Positions 8,901-18,007 of a DNA stretch of 64,000 nt are shown in pieces; position 1 is the first letter of the stretch; every line of letters starts with the position of its first letter. The stretch is from the NCBI GenBank assembly GCA_023428695.1, contig JAEYWY010000035.1, forward strand, positions 252,906 through 316,905, written 5' to 3'. Origin of the DNA: Bacteroidota bacterium. Lineage in GTDB: Bacteria; Bacteroidota; Bacteroidia; Cytophagales; Cyclobacteriaceae. The position numbers and the translations under genes are program-made. The notes below the pieces were generated by a model that was not told where the DNA came from, searched no databases, and saw only the letters and a list, made by a program, of their open reading frames with translations.

Positions 8901-11381
8901 CACACCAATGACGTTGGCGGATGCTATACCGTAAGCAATTATCAGTTCGCAATGTTTACGACATGTGCGAATATCCCGGCTCCCGGAAAACTTGGCGACT
9001 CGGAATACTGCGTGGGCGATGATCCCCCTGCAATTCTCGTCGACATTCCCCCCTCGGGTCACACGATCAGCTGGTTCGCCGATGCTACGGGGACGACTCC
9101 CGCAACGGGCACGGTCTCGGGAACGTACAACGAGTTTTTTACACCGTCGGCATCCGGAACATACTACGCACAAATGGTTGAAACATTGACAGGTTGCGCA
9201 GGGTCTGCATTGACTGCGGTATCACTCATCCAGCATCCTGCGCTTTTTCCCGGTACACCTTCGGGCGCTGCAACTGTCTGCGAGGGCGGTGACCCCGCTG
9301 TACTCGACGGTGGAACTCCGTCCGGTGGTTCTGGCAACTACTGGTACCGATGGGCGTCTTCCACAGTCCCAGGAGGGCCTTACATGATTATGAACGACGC
9401 CACCGATCCCACGTATGATCCACCCCCGGGAATCATAATGACGATGTACTATACCCGAACCGTCTACTCCGGAACCTGTTCTGCAACCACCGATGACATT
9501 GAAATAGAAGTCGTCGCGCCACCCGCGATCACGGTGCAACCATCAAATCAGGCCGTATGTGCGGATGGTACCGTCACATTCAACGTCACCGCTACTGGCA
9601 CAGCGCTGACCTATCGCTGGCAGGCAGACGTCGGCTCGGGATTCAGCGATCTTTCGGATAATGCGGTATATGCCGGAACTGCAACGAACACGCTACAGAT
9701 TCTCAATCCCACAGGATTAAACAACGCACGATATCAATGCGTGGTGACTTCGTCAGGTACGTGCAACCTGCCGTCTTCGATAGCCGTGCTAGCTGTTAAT
9801 CCACTTCCTTCCGCAACACCCCAGGTCGCAACATTTTGCGAAACAATCGCTGGGTCAGGTATTGCAACGCTTAACCTTACGTTGATTGACGCGCTGATAG
9901 CAGGAGGCGTGCCTGGCCTGACGGTGAACTGGTTTGCCGACGCCAACCTCACCATTCCGATAGCGGCCCCCACCGCAGCATCTGCAGACAATGGCACCAT
10001 CTTCCATGCGCGTGTCTCAAACGCGTCCTCGTGTTTCGCTTCCGCCGGCCTGACGGTAACTGTAAATGGACGACCAATAGTAACCGGTATCACAGACGTG
10101 TCAATTTGCAGTGGCACCTCACCTTCGATTACTTTTAATTCCAACCAGCCCGGAACAACGTATACGTGGACCGTTAATATAACGGGCACAATAGGCGGTG
10201 CAGCAGATGGGTCAGGTTCGGGTATCAATCAAACGTTAACCAACAGTGGTCCAACGGCCGGAACGGTAACCTACAATGTCACTCCGCGCGTTAATACCTG
10301 CGATGGTCCGACATTCTCACAATCTGTCGATGTTGATCCCATACCCACTGCTTACAATGTATCCGGCGGCGGCGAGGTTTGTTCGGGTTCGCCAGGCGTA
10401 GCGGTGGCGCTAAGCAACTCACAACCAGGCGTAACTTATTCACTTCTCCTGAATAACGTACCTACTGCTGCTACTTCAACTCCGGGCGGAGGTCAATTCT
10501 CCTTCCCCAATGTCACCGCACCGGGAACATACACCGTCAGAGGCGCCACCGCCCTCGGATGTGCAAATGATATGTCGGGATCGGCAGTTGTGACCGTGAA
10601 TGCTGCGCCCTCAGGAGGAACTCTCACATCAGCGGACCCGGAAATTTGTGTTGGCGAATCGACAACGTTCACTCTGTCGGGCGTAAGCGGTGATCCCACT
10701 TCTTTCAACTGGACATTACCTCCTGGTGTTCAGGAGTCGTCGCGGAACAACAACAGCATTATCCTCACCGGTGTCAGTGAGAGTACGGGGAACATCTCGG
10801 TTACTCCTGTGAATTCATGCGGAAACGGAGCTGCGCTTACCGCATCCGTTGTTGTGAACTCCGCTCCGGAAGTTGCGATAAACCCGCCTTCTGAAGTATA
10901 TGCACTTGACGAAGCTTCGTTCTCGTTCACCTCCACCATTAGTCCGGTCAGTGTTGCATGGGACTTTGGTGATGGTCAGACCTCAAACGATGACGAAGTG
11001 CTGATCACTTACGCCAATGAAGGAACATATACGGTAACTCTTGAGGTTATCGCCGCGAATAATTGCAGCGATGTCGCGAGCCGGCAAATCAATGTGGCTC
11101 CGCCCATTCAGATGGAGGACTCTGCTATCAAGAATGTCGTGACCGCGAATGGCGACGGCCACAACGATGTACTCTATATCGACGGCATCGAACGCTTTCC
11201 GGACAACGAAGTCATCGTGATGAACCGCTGGGGCAGCGAAGTGTACAGGAAAAAAGGATACGCCAACGATTGGGACCTCAGGAAGGATGACAAATACATT
11301 CCGGCGGGCAATTACGTGTGCATAGTCAAATACAACGGCAAAGTGCTTTCCAGAACGATCACCGTATTAAAAGACAACTGA
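5982..11381 (+). CDS. Giant T9SS type B cell-surface protein with SBBP repeats
   Basis: A 1799-residue surface protein. Order of parts: signal peptide (about 1-38, ending LKAQ); a DUF7948-like region opening GFEENRGQF (about 45-270); six or more SBBP beta-propeller repeats (about 280-715) with the recurring WGSYLGGTGNDYGR-type pattern; a G8-like region (about 730-840, SGAWSDANTW); an FN3-like domain (about 885-995); many Ig-like repeats rich in Thr/Ser/Gly with paired cysteines; a PKD domain (about 1635-1705, WDFGDGQTS); and the C-terminal 'gliding motility-associated' sorting domain (about 1712-1799, VTANGDGHNDVLYIDGIE). Type B domains direct export by T9SS and surface attachment. The stop overlaps the start of the PorP/SprF gene (TGATG), suggesting coupled translation. 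Confidence 0.93.
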   Translation: MITRFPNPSGLTSSVRSQQWLASAFVLFFLIAASSLKAQLPTKTAPPHEVGFEENRGQFLNKSGNRSDDVLYVFSDKTITLYFHATGVTHTWENDAQGSAIDEATGLIVAGENNAHITIPSQTSVRMEWIGSNPGVQITGEEPLTSYTNYYLDHCPDGILNVRKFQRLVYKNIYPNTDVVYYLHDGHIKYDVILHPGARMRDVRYQYRGDHTLILDDNELKLSTRSGYLQESKPVGWNDSGEVLFSYAVDYPHSVISFTSPSIEADQPVREETTIDPVLIWGSYLGGTSVEYGYGTAIDATGNVYMTGWAQSASAVASPGAHQTSVGGSADAFLAKMNSAGALLWCTYYGGTGEDVGRDVVVDASGNVYVAGQTASNNAIGAGAGFQTTLGGGIDGFVARFTSAGVRTWGSYLGGTGNDYGRKLVVGGSSVYLMGYTASTTGVATAGSHQTTYGGGASDSFVASISDAGSLNWCSYFGGTGDEESWAGGISGGVVYLAGNTTSTSGVATPGSYQTNNAGVSDAFIAAFSTAGTFQGATYFGGSDEDIVRGFAIDGNGNMYISGQTKSLNGISTPNASQPNKAGTAADYDAFLAKFSSINTRVWSTYIGGPGNDVGRGLAIDDGNNIYQVGNTNSTTGISGGWGYQSSFGGGTNDGFFVKFYSTGERLWGSYYGNTGDDYLIAATVHGTSGRLIMVGQTTSTTGIATAGTHQSTFGGNWDAYMVVMDAVEETILYSRQSGAWSDANTWSVVGHNGPPGGVFATGTDAIIGNGHTVTLTSDDGLWTNQLGVYIEDGATLDANGFTMSVTGTLTINGSFINGSLAGSYDLWSNQPYVTVDYLNCGIEGWGGASCTLNTDVIALQGSISIDGATIDTNGHEICNAAGVPPISPVFSSPQSNAVTLSWTPGPGSAFVVVREGSTSEKPEFATTYNANAVFGSGDDLGSGNFVVYDGTGTSVTISGLSPETTYEFDLYTHTNDVGGCYTVSNYQFAMFTTCANIPAPGKLGDSEYCVGDDPPAILVDIPPSGHTISWFADATGTTPATGTVSGTYNEFFTPSASGTYYAQMVETLTGCAGSALTAVSLIQHPALFPGTPSGAATVCEGGDPAVLDGGTPSGGSGNYWYRWASSTVPGGPYMIMNDATDPTYDPPPGIIMTMYYTRTVYSGTCSATTDDIEIEVVAPPAITVQPSNQAVCADGTVTFNVTATGTALTYRWQADVGSGFSDLSDNAVYAGTATNTLQILNPTGLNNARYQCVVTSSGTCNLPSSIAVLAVNPLPSATPQVATFCETIAGSGIATLNLTLIDALIAGGVPGLTVNWFADANLTIPIAAPTAASADNGTIFHARVSNASSCFASAGLTVTVNGRPIVTGITDVSICSGTSPSITFNSNQPGTTYTWTVNITGTIGGAADGSGSGINQTLTNSGPTAGTVTYNVTPRVNTCDGPTFSQSVDVDPIPTAYNVSGGGEVCSGSPGVAVALSNSQPGVTYSLLLNNVPTAATSTPGGGQFSFPNVTAPGTYTVRGATALGCANDMSGSAVVTVNAAPSGGTLTSADPEICVGESTTFTLSGVSGDPTSFNWTLPPGVQESSRNNNSIILTGVSESTGNISVTPVNSCGNGAALTASVVVNSAPEVAINPPSEVYALDEASFSFTSTISPVSVAWDFGDGQTSNDDEVLITYANEGTYTVTLEVIAANNCSDVASRQINVAPPIQMEDSAIKNVVTANGDGHNDVLYIDGIERFPDNEVIVMNRWGSEVYRKKGYANDWDLRKDDKYIPAGNYVCIVKYNGKVLSRTITVLKDN

Positions 11382-12478
11382 TGGTGAAAAAGATTATTAC
11401 GTGCCTGTGTTTCCTTTCCCTCGCCGTCAGTCTGGCCGCGCAGGATATTCCGCTGTTCACACAAAAGCTGACGAATGCATTTCTGTACAATCCGTCGGTA
11501 GCGGGAAATACACTTGGTTCGGCCACGTTATCATATCGTAAACTCTGGTCTGCTATCGGAGACGCTCCTACAACCAGTTTTGTAAGTCTGCATACTCCGT
11601 TTGGTCAACATCGCTTCGGCCTGGGTGTAAACTTCTTTCAGGATGAAATAAACTTCAGCAAGACAATTTACGGTTCCGCTGCTTTTGCATACCATATTCG
11701 TATAACGGACACACATTCATTCAGTCTTGGTGTCGCTGCAGAGTACAACAATCAGCGATTAAATTTCCGGCGCGCGGATGTAATCGACACGGAAGATCCG
11801 CGACTCAACGGCGCGAACTCACTGGATCATGTCGACTTTTCCTTCGGCGGAAGCTACCGGACGAAGTTCATGCGAATCGGCGGGTCTGTGAACCGGTTCA
11901 CCAACATGCTTGGCAATGACAGCACAACAATGTTTCCGGCATACTACACGGGCACACTACAGTTTATGCTTCCGCTTGCCGATGAAAGGCACCTCCTTGA
12001 ACCCATGGCTACTTACCGAAGCAATGTATTCGGCTCGCCTCAGTTCGACGCAGGGATTTTCTACACCTATAATGATTTCGCAACAATAGGCGGGAGTTAC
12101 CGGACCGGTGGAGTAATCAACGCAACGGCCGCCATCAAGCTTAATAAGCGACTGCTTGTCGGGCTGAGTCGCGATATGTTTATGGGGGATGTCGGACAGG
12201 GCCTTGGCGCGTCATATGAGGTGACGGTTCGCTTTGATTTCAGCGATGAAAGCTTTTACCTCAATTCGCGGAACTCGCGTCAGATCAACAACAACGCCAT
12301 CAACATACGCCGTAAAACGCTTAACCGGTTCCCGCTCAGCAACAACGCGATGAAACAAAGCGCGAAGTACAAGAAGCTTGTAAAGAAGAAATCATACATG
12401 TCGCCCAACCATCGCATAAATGCAAGCAAAAAGTTGATGACGGTACGGACGAAACGCAAGCCTTACAAGCGTCGCTAG
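11381..12478 (+). CDS. PorP/SprF family type IX secretion membrane protein
   Basis: A 365-residue outer-membrane beta-barrel with signal peptide (MVKKIITCLCFLSLAVSLAAQ). It opens IPLFTQKLTNAFLYNPSVAG, the family signature, followed by YRKLWSAIGDAP and amphipathic strands. Such proteins are encoded right after type B T9SS substrates and are thought to hold or help deliver them at the surface. The ATG shares its A with the TGA stop of the giant adhesin. The last 60 residues are unusually rich in Lys, Arg and Asn after the barrel ends, a basic tail not typical of the short SprF forms. Confidence 0.9.
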   Translation: MVKKIITCLCFLSLAVSLAAQDIPLFTQKLTNAFLYNPSVAGNTLGSATLSYRKLWSAIGDAPTTSFVSLHTPFGQHRFGLGVNFFQDEINFSKTIYGSAAFAYHIRITDTHSFSLGVAAEYNNQRLNFRRADVIDTEDPRLNGANSLDHVDFSFGGSYRTKFMRIGGSVNRFTNMLGNDSTTMFPAYYTGTLQFMLPLADERHLLEPMATYRSNVFGSPQFDAGIFYTYNDFATIGGSYRTGGVINATAAIKLNKRLLVGLSRDMFMGDVGQGLGASYEVTVRFDFSDESFYLNSRNSRQINNNAINIRRKTLNRFPLSNNAMKQSAKYKKLVKKKSYMSPNHRINASKKLMTVRTKRKPYKRR

Positions 12479-12503
12479 AAATGCGCCCGCAATCGAACTT
12501 CGA

Positions 12504-14969
12504 CTACTCCTCACGTAACGTATCTGCCGGGTTTGCCTTTCCCGCGCGCAACGTCTGAACGCCGACAGTAACAAAAAGCATCACGGCCACAAGTACAAGC
12601 GTCACAATATAGACGACGGGTGAAACACTGATTCGATAAGCAAAACCTGAAAGCCACTCCCGCGCCCCGTAAATGCTGAGGGGAACAGCAAGGACACCGC
12701 CAATCATCAGGACGATCAAATACTCTTTACCGATCATCTGAACGAGATCGCGGATCGATGCACCAAGAACTTTGCGAACGGCAAACTCCTTTGTGCGTGT
12801 TTTCAGCGCATAGGCGACCAGTCCGACGAGCCCGGTAAATGCAATGAGCACGGCGATCCCACAAAAAACAAACAGCAATTCCACCTGAGCGCGCTCGCCT
12901 TTGTACAGGTTGTTGTACATGTCGTCGAGGAAATGATATTCCATCGGATAAAAAGGGAACAGCTCGTTCCAGACACTCGTGATTTTTCCGATGGATTCGT
13001 CAATCGAATTTGTTTCAACCTTAATCAGGAAGGTCCGCAACCACACCGGTTCCTGAACCATAACAAGAGGATCAATTTTGTTCTTAAGAGATTCCTGATG
13101 GAAATCTTCCACAATTCCCACGACAGGTCCCGACGCGAGGGCGAGGTCACCAATAGACCAGCTTATACGTTGGCCAATTGCATCTTCCGGTGCTTTCCAG
13201 CCCAGTTGACGCATAGCGGTTTCGTTAATCAAATACGTTCGCGGCTGCGCCCGAAGATATCCCGGAAAATCAAAATCACCCGACATGTCCGGATGCTCAC
13301 GTACCAGGTCAAGCGGTTCCAATGGTTTTCCTGCTGCAACTTTGATTCCCAGCACAGACGTGAACGCATGGTCAACCACCTGGATATCCATCACAGGTGC
13401 GGCAGTCGGATCGGCATTCACGCCTTCAACGAGTACGGGGCCTGCATCGTGAATCTCGCGTGATGGTACCTCCATACATGCGCTTACAGATATTATTCCC
13501 TTCCGGCCCGAAAGCCTTGTACGGAATGCTTCAAATTTGGCCTTTACCTGATCAGGCACGCCGGGTATCGCAATCACCTGATCGCGTTTTATCCCAAGAT
13601 CCTTATTCAATACATACCTGAACTGATTGTTGGCCAGCATCGCGCTCGCGATAAGCAGGATCGAAATCGCAAATTGCAACGTTACCATTACACGCTTCAT
13701 GCTGAAGATCCGCTCGCGACCAGTGAACGCGAGTGCCTTGCTTGTTTTAAGCACGGTTACGGGCTTTAAAGAAGTCAGCAACGACACAGGATAAATGCCG
13801 GCTACTATTCCACACAATAGTGCGATGCACGACAAAAACGCAACGAAGAGGATAGGTTCCGGAAGGAAATCCAAACCAAACATCTCCTTCACATAAGGAA
13901 ATGCCCCATAGACTATACCACCTCCTATTGCAAGGGACACAAAATTCAAAAGGATCGATTCACTAATCAGATACGCCACGAGTTGCGGCTTTCCTGCGCC
14001 AAGAACTTTGCGCATGCCGATCTCCCTCGCCCGACCAAGTGACATCGCACTGTTAAGATTGGCAAAGTTCATCACCGCCATGACCAGTATCAGCACACCG
14101 GCAAATCCGACGATCCGAACGTAAAGCATGCTCCCGTTCGGAATAATTTCGCGGGCGATATTCGAGATTAAATGAATATCAGACAGCGCCTGAAAGATGA
14201 TGGCGTCGTTCGCAGCTTCGTCTTCAGCACTGTGGTTGCGGATGAATTCGGGCATTGCCGATTGTACATCAGCAATATTTGCATCTTTTCCGAGCATAAT
14301 GTATGTGTAAGCCCAGCCTGTGCGTTCAGATTCGTCGCGGAAGGAGAAAAGAATATCTACAGGGAGGTGAGTATTGCGCGGCAGGTCCGCCATTACGCCC
14401 GTGACATGGTGCAGGGTTTCAGTCTGATCGAGATCGCCGATCACAAATATCTCACGCCCCAGCGGATTCTCATTCCCGAAATATTTCTTTGCCAATGAGA
14501 CAGATATCACTACCGAATTCGGCTTTGCCAATGCGTAATCGGGATTCCCGGAAACAAGATCAAAATTAAAAACGCGTAATGCATCGTTATCCGCCACGTA
14601 CGCATGCGTTGGTGTAAACTTTTCTTCACCAATCCGCAGGTACTTGCGGGCATGGTTCTGAAATCTGACAAGAGTTTCGACACCCGAAACTTCATCGGGA
14701 AGTTTGTTGATGTAGTCAAACGGAATTCGCGCCCAGTGAGCCTGGTAGTCTGCCGAAGGTGTGTACTTGTATGTCGCACGGAAAATCCTGTCGCGGTTGT
14801 CGTGAAAGCTCTCGAAGTGCGTTTCGAAATACACGTACAGCGCCGCAAAAATGAAAACGGCAAAGCCGACGCCAAGTCCGAAAAGATTGAGTATGGTGTA
14901 AAAACGATTTCGGTAAAAACTTCGGACAAGCGTCATGAGATAATTACCCGGGATGAGAGTGAGGTTCAT
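12504..14969 (-). CDS. FtsX/MacB-type ABC permease
   Basis: An 821-residue membrane protein of the duplicated FtsX/MacB_PCD type common in Bacteroidota. A first membrane helix (about residues 24-48) is followed by a periplasmic domain, three helices around 280-410, a second helix near 430 (MVTLQFAISILLIASAML), a second periplasmic domain, and three C-terminal helices ending in RAGKANPADTLREE. The motif AREIGMRKVLGAGKPQLVAYLISES and its C-terminal copy KEFAVRKVLGASIRDLVQMIGKEY are the cytoplasmic coupling regions. It has no ATPase beside it; such permeases are usually served by a LolD-like ATPase elsewhere. An ATG at 14936 is an alternative start. Confidence 0.92.
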   Translation of the reverse strand: MNLTLIPGNYLMTLVRSFYRNRFYTILNLFGLGVGFAVFIFAALYVYFETHFESFHDNRDRIFRATYKYTPSADYQAHWARIPFDYINKLPDEVSGVETLVRFQNHARKYLRIGEEKFTPTHAYVADNDALRVFNFDLVSGNPDYALAKPNSVVISVSLAKKYFGNENPLGREIFVIGDLDQTETLHHVTGVMADLPRNTHLPVDILFSFRDESERTGWAYTYIMLGKDANIADVQSAMPEFIRNHSAEDEAANDAIIFQALSDIHLISNIAREIIPNGSMLYVRIVGFAGVLILVMAVMNFANLNSAMSLGRAREIGMRKVLGAGKPQLVAYLISESILLNFVSLAIGGGIVYGAFPYVKEMFGLDFLPEPILFVAFLSCIALLCGIVAGIYPVSLLTSLKPVTVLKTSKALAFTGRERIFSMKRVMVTLQFAISILLIASAMLANNQFRYVLNKDLGIKRDQVIAIPGVPDQVKAKFEAFRTRLSGRKGIISVSACMEVPSREIHDAGPVLVEGVNADPTAAPVMDIQVVDHAFTSVLGIKVAAGKPLEPLDLVREHPDMSGDFDFPGYLRAQPRTYLINETAMRQLGWKAPEDAIGQRISWSIGDLALASGPVVGIVEDFHQESLKNKIDPLVMVQEPVWLRTFLIKVETNSIDESIGKITSVWNELFPFYPMEYHFLDDMYNNLYKGERAQVELLFVFCGIAVLIAFTGLVGLVAYALKTRTKEFAVRKVLGASIRDLVQMIGKEYLIVLMIGGVLAVPLSIYGAREWLSGFAYRISVSPVVYIVTLVLVAVMLFVTVGVQTLRAGKANPADTLREE

Positions 14970-15054
14970 AAGAGGGCATTTAATGGTCGCTGGAGTGAAG
15001 GAAGGTACTCAAAAACCGGTTACTTTCACAGTAAGCGTGAACGATCGGTCTCTT

Positions 15055-15312
15055 CTATCCATTGGATACACCCGGCGCGGAACTTGTGCTCAAGCTCCTG
15101 GCCTCCCGGGCAATCTCCTCCGGAAAATTAGCCAACTCAAGAAGTCTGATCGCTTTGCGGGTCTTGAGCGAACCCGGTTTCAACCTATGATCAAAATGTA
15201 ATCGCCCATTTTCTATCGTATCAAGAAGATTGCGTCGGCGCCTTTTGACGCTGGTCAGCGTAAAAGCTTTTATGAATAAAATAACAACTGCTGAAATCAG
15301 AACGTAAACCAT
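15055..15312 (-). pseudogene. Remnant: membrane helix joined to a MutS-like C-terminal tail
   Basis: An 85-residue frame from ATG 15312. Residues 1-20 form one membrane helix followed by KRRRRN. Residues from about 30 on read DTIENGRLHFDHRLKPG, then a TRKAIRLLELANFPEEI stretch, which matches the very C-terminal end of MutS-type ATPases (the segment after the ATPase core, where 'LKPG...AIRLLE..G.P.EI' occurs). The ATPase core itself (Walker A/B) is missing. It is best read as an internal-deletion remnant of a membrane-anchored MutS-related protein; a tiny functional gene is possible. The family assignment is by motif memory only. Confidence 0.5.
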
Positions 15313-15482
15313 GAATCCGGTGCCGGCCAAATCAATATATCATTAATCTGTCTCTTATTTATACGCTGAAGGGGCTAATCCGGCGGATACCGCTGCCGAT
15401 ATTTTATACGAAGGGTCGTCCATCAATGCATGCGGGATGTTACCTTTACCCTGCTCATTGATTCAATTAACCTGATCGAGTT

Positions 15483-17660
15483 ATGAAATTCCGGATTCTT
15501 GTTCTGGCCACATTTGTGGTATGTCTGGCCCAGGCGCAACCTTCGCTTACGACGTCTGATTATGATCGTGCTGCCGCCCAGCTTTCTTTCAATACAACCA
15601 AACTGGTAGACCATTCCATTCAGCCGGAGTGGCTTTCCGACAATCGTCTCTGGTACCGCAATTTAACAGCAACCGGAAGCGAGTTTGTTCTCTTCAATCC
15701 CGACACAAAGCAGCGGCAAACCGCGGCATCCAAAAACGAATTGTTCAAGATTGCCGGAATAACTCCCGACGAATCACGTTCGCCACGAAATGAAGTGCGC
15801 TCACCGGACGGAAAATACGCAGCATTTATTCGCGACTGGAACCTTTGGGTTCGCGACATTAAAACCGGCGCCGAAAAAGCATTAACCACGGATGGCATTA
15901 AGGATTTCGGTTATGCAACAGACAACGCAGGCTGGAGACATAGCGACAGAGCGATCTTAACGTGGTCTCCCGATTCGAGGAAGATTGCCACTTTTCAACA
16001 GGATCAGCGCCATGTGAAGGATATGTATCTCGTGAAGACGAAAGTTGGCGCACCCGAACTTGAACAATGGAAATATCCACTGCCCGGAGACTCTGCTGTA
16101 ATCATGATACATCGCGTGATCATTCACGTTGAAGGAACACCAAAAGTTGTCCGCCTAAAGGTTGCTCCTGACCCGCGAAGGGGCACGTTGCTCGATGATA
16201 TCGCCTGGCGCGGCGGACTCATCGACGTGGTCTGGAGTGCAGACAGCGAAAATCTCGCTTTCGTGTCAACAAGTCGCGATCACCGCGAAGAAAAAATCCG
16301 CCTGGCCAATAGCCGTACCGGTGAGGTGAAAGAACTGTTTAATGAAAAGGTTGCCACACAATTTGAATCCGGACACGACGATATAAACTGGAGATATCTT
16401 TCCGCAAGCAACGAGATTATTTGGTATTCGGAACGCTCGGATTATGGACACCTTTATTTGTACGACGCCAACAAAGGCACGGTTAAGAATCAAATCACTT
16501 CCAGTGAATACATTGTGAGATCAATCGCTCACATTGATGAAAAAGCACGCCAAATCTATTTCATTGGTAGCGGTCGTGAGAAAACAAATCCTTACTACCG
16601 GTACCTCTACCGTGTCGACTTCAATGGTAAAAACCTCACACTGCTCACACCAAACGAAGGAGACCATACAATCCAGTTTTCACGGAATCGCAAATACTTC
16701 ACCGATTCGTATTCACAACCACACGTTCCGCCCGTACACGAAGTACGAACAGCTAAAGGTCAGCTCGTGTCGGTACTTGAGAAAACAGATGTGTCGCGTC
16801 TTGTCGCTGCAGGATGGAAGGCGCCGACTCCGTTTACGGTAAAATCCGCAGACCGAACCTGGGACCTGTATGGTTTGATGTTCACACCTCCGAACCTTGA
16901 CGAAACAAAAAAATATCCGGTAGTCGTATACATTTATCCCGGACCGCAGGGCGGAAGCGTGGGATCATGGAGCTTTATGCCTTCACGCGGAGATTGTCAG
17001 GCGCTGACGGAACTCGGTTTTGTTGTCGTTCAACTTGAAGGAAGCTGCAACCCGCGCAGGTCAAAGTCATTCCATGATGCCTGTTATGGTAACATGGGTG
17101 AGAACACGCTGCCTGATCAGATCGCCGGTCTCAAGCAACTCGACAGCAGGTTCAAGTATCTTGACCTCGACAAAGTTGGTATCTGGGGGCATTCAGGTGG
17201 AGGCTTTGCAACATGCGCTGCATTGCTGAAGTATCCCGAGTTCTTCAAAGTGGGCGTTTCACAGTCGGGTAACCACGACAACAGAAACTATGAGGACGAA
17301 TGGGGTGAACGTTACGTTGGTTTGTTCGAGGACGCTGAAGGTAGCTCAAATTATGAAACACAAGCCAACCAGACATACGCGAAGAACCTCAAGGGCAAGT
17401 TGTTGATCGTACACGGCGGAATGGATGACAACGTACCTCCGTACAACTCCTACCTCGTTGCCGAAGCGCTGATGCGGGCGAACAAGGATTTTGATTTTCT
17501 CCTGGTGCCGAATGCGCGCCACGGCTATGGTCGCGACAACAACTACATCATGCGTCGTCGGTGGGATTATTTCGTACGGCATCTGCTGGAGGCTGAGCCT
17601 CCGCATGAATACGAGATTGTGACGAAGCCCGACCCGCGGCTCGGCGCCAGCCGGGATTAA
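15483..17660 (+). CDS. S9 family peptidase (dipeptidyl peptidase IV-like)
   Basis: A 725-residue exported serine peptidase. Signal peptide MKFRILVLATFVVCLAQAQ, then an eight-bladed-propeller-like N-domain (DPPIV_N, about residues 90-440) and an alpha/beta hydrolase domain. The catalytic Ser lies in GIWGHSGGGF, the Asp in HGGMDDNVPP and the His in NARHGYGRD, in the right order. The motif RDWNLWVRD in the propeller and the lack of a lipobox fit periplasmic DPP-IV/prolyl-tripeptidyl peptidases that release dipeptides after proline. It is followed by a hairpin terminator and tRNA-Arg. Confidence 0.93.
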   Translation: MKFRILVLATFVVCLAQAQPSLTTSDYDRAAAQLSFNTTKLVDHSIQPEWLSDNRLWYRNLTATGSEFVLFNPDTKQRQTAASKNELFKIAGITPDESRSPRNEVRSPDGKYAAFIRDWNLWVRDIKTGAEKALTTDGIKDFGYATDNAGWRHSDRAILTWSPDSRKIATFQQDQRHVKDMYLVKTKVGAPELEQWKYPLPGDSAVIMIHRVIIHVEGTPKVVRLKVAPDPRRGTLLDDIAWRGGLIDVVWSADSENLAFVSTSRDHREEKIRLANSRTGEVKELFNEKVATQFESGHDDINWRYLSASNEIIWYSERSDYGHLYLYDANKGTVKNQITSSEYIVRSIAHIDEKARQIYFIGSGREKTNPYYRYLYRVDFNGKNLTLLTPNEGDHTIQFSRNRKYFTDSYSQPHVPPVHEVRTAKGQLVSVLEKTDVSRLVAAGWKAPTPFTVKSADRTWDLYGLMFTPPNLDETKKYPVVVYIYPGPQGGSVGSWSFMPSRGDCQALTELGFVVVQLEGSCNPRRSKSFHDACYGNMGENTLPDQIAGLKQLDSRFKYLDLDKVGIWGHSGGGFATCAALLKYPEFFKVGVSQSGNHDNRNYEDEWGERYVGLFEDAEGSSNYETQANQTYAKNLKGKLLIVHGGMDDNVPPYNSYLVAEALMRANKDFDFLLVPNARHGYGRDNNYIMRRRWDYFVRHLLEAEPPHEYEIVTKPDPRLGASRD

Positions 17661-17705
17661 TGACAAGATAGGCACTAAAGGATTGATATTCAGTTGGTTA
17701 GTTTA

Positions 17706-17730
17706 CCTCTGACTTATTGGCCGTCAGAGG
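17706..17730. repeat. 8-bp inverted repeat downstream of the S9 peptidase
   Basis: CCTCTGAC (17706-17713) and GTCAGAGG (17723-17730) are perfect arms around a nine-base loop, 45 bases after the peptidase stop. No T-tract follows, so it could be a mRNA 3' stabilising hairpin but is not by itself an intrinsic terminator. Confidence 0.4.
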
Positions 17731-17774
17731 CCGGGCACGCGCGGGGCTGACTAAAAGCGGTCCAAAGGATTTTG

Positions 17775-17811
17775 ACTTCCGGTTTTTAAACCGGGAAGTT
17801 TCTTTATTTTT
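17775..17811 (+). terminator. Intrinsic terminator before tRNA-Arg
   Basis: ACTTCCGGTTT and AAACCGGGAAGT pair (11 bp with one bulged G) around a two-base loop, followed by TTCTTTATTTTT. It would end transcription coming from the S9 peptidase gene. The tail overlaps a TATTTTTG string that matches the Bacteroidota -7 element, but no -33 element is at the right distance. Confidence 0.6.
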
Positions 17812-17935
17812 GCCGGACGAAAATCCTCGAAGGATGGCCGTTTGGCGGGAATTAGGTGAGGTTTTCAGGGGTTTTGGTGTTCTTATTTTGACGCAGCCCC
17901 CTATCGCGAACCAGCTGGGTTTGCGTAGAAATTTT

Positions 17936-18007
17936 GGCTCCGTAGTACAATGGATAGTATATCAGATTCCGATTCTGACGATGCAGGTTCGATTCCTGCC
18001 GGGGCTA
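17936..18007 (+). tRNA. tRNA-Arg (anticodon CCG)
   Basis: A 72-nt cloverleaf: acceptor GGCTCCG pairs CGGGGCT (with a G1-U72 and a U4-G69 wobble), anticodon stem TCAGA/TCTGA encloses loop TTCCGAT (anticodon CCG), variable CGAT, T-arm GCAGG-TTCGATT-CCTGC, discriminator A. CCA is not encoded. The 3' end is the left copy of the direct repeat that bounds the genomic island, so the gene is the integration target and has kept an intact structure. Confidence 0.95.

Noticed and set aside
17812..17935. Promoter for tRNA-Arg with TATTTTTG
   Set aside because: The -7-like string lies in the tail of a terminator and no TTTG is about 19 bases upstream; spacing does not fit.
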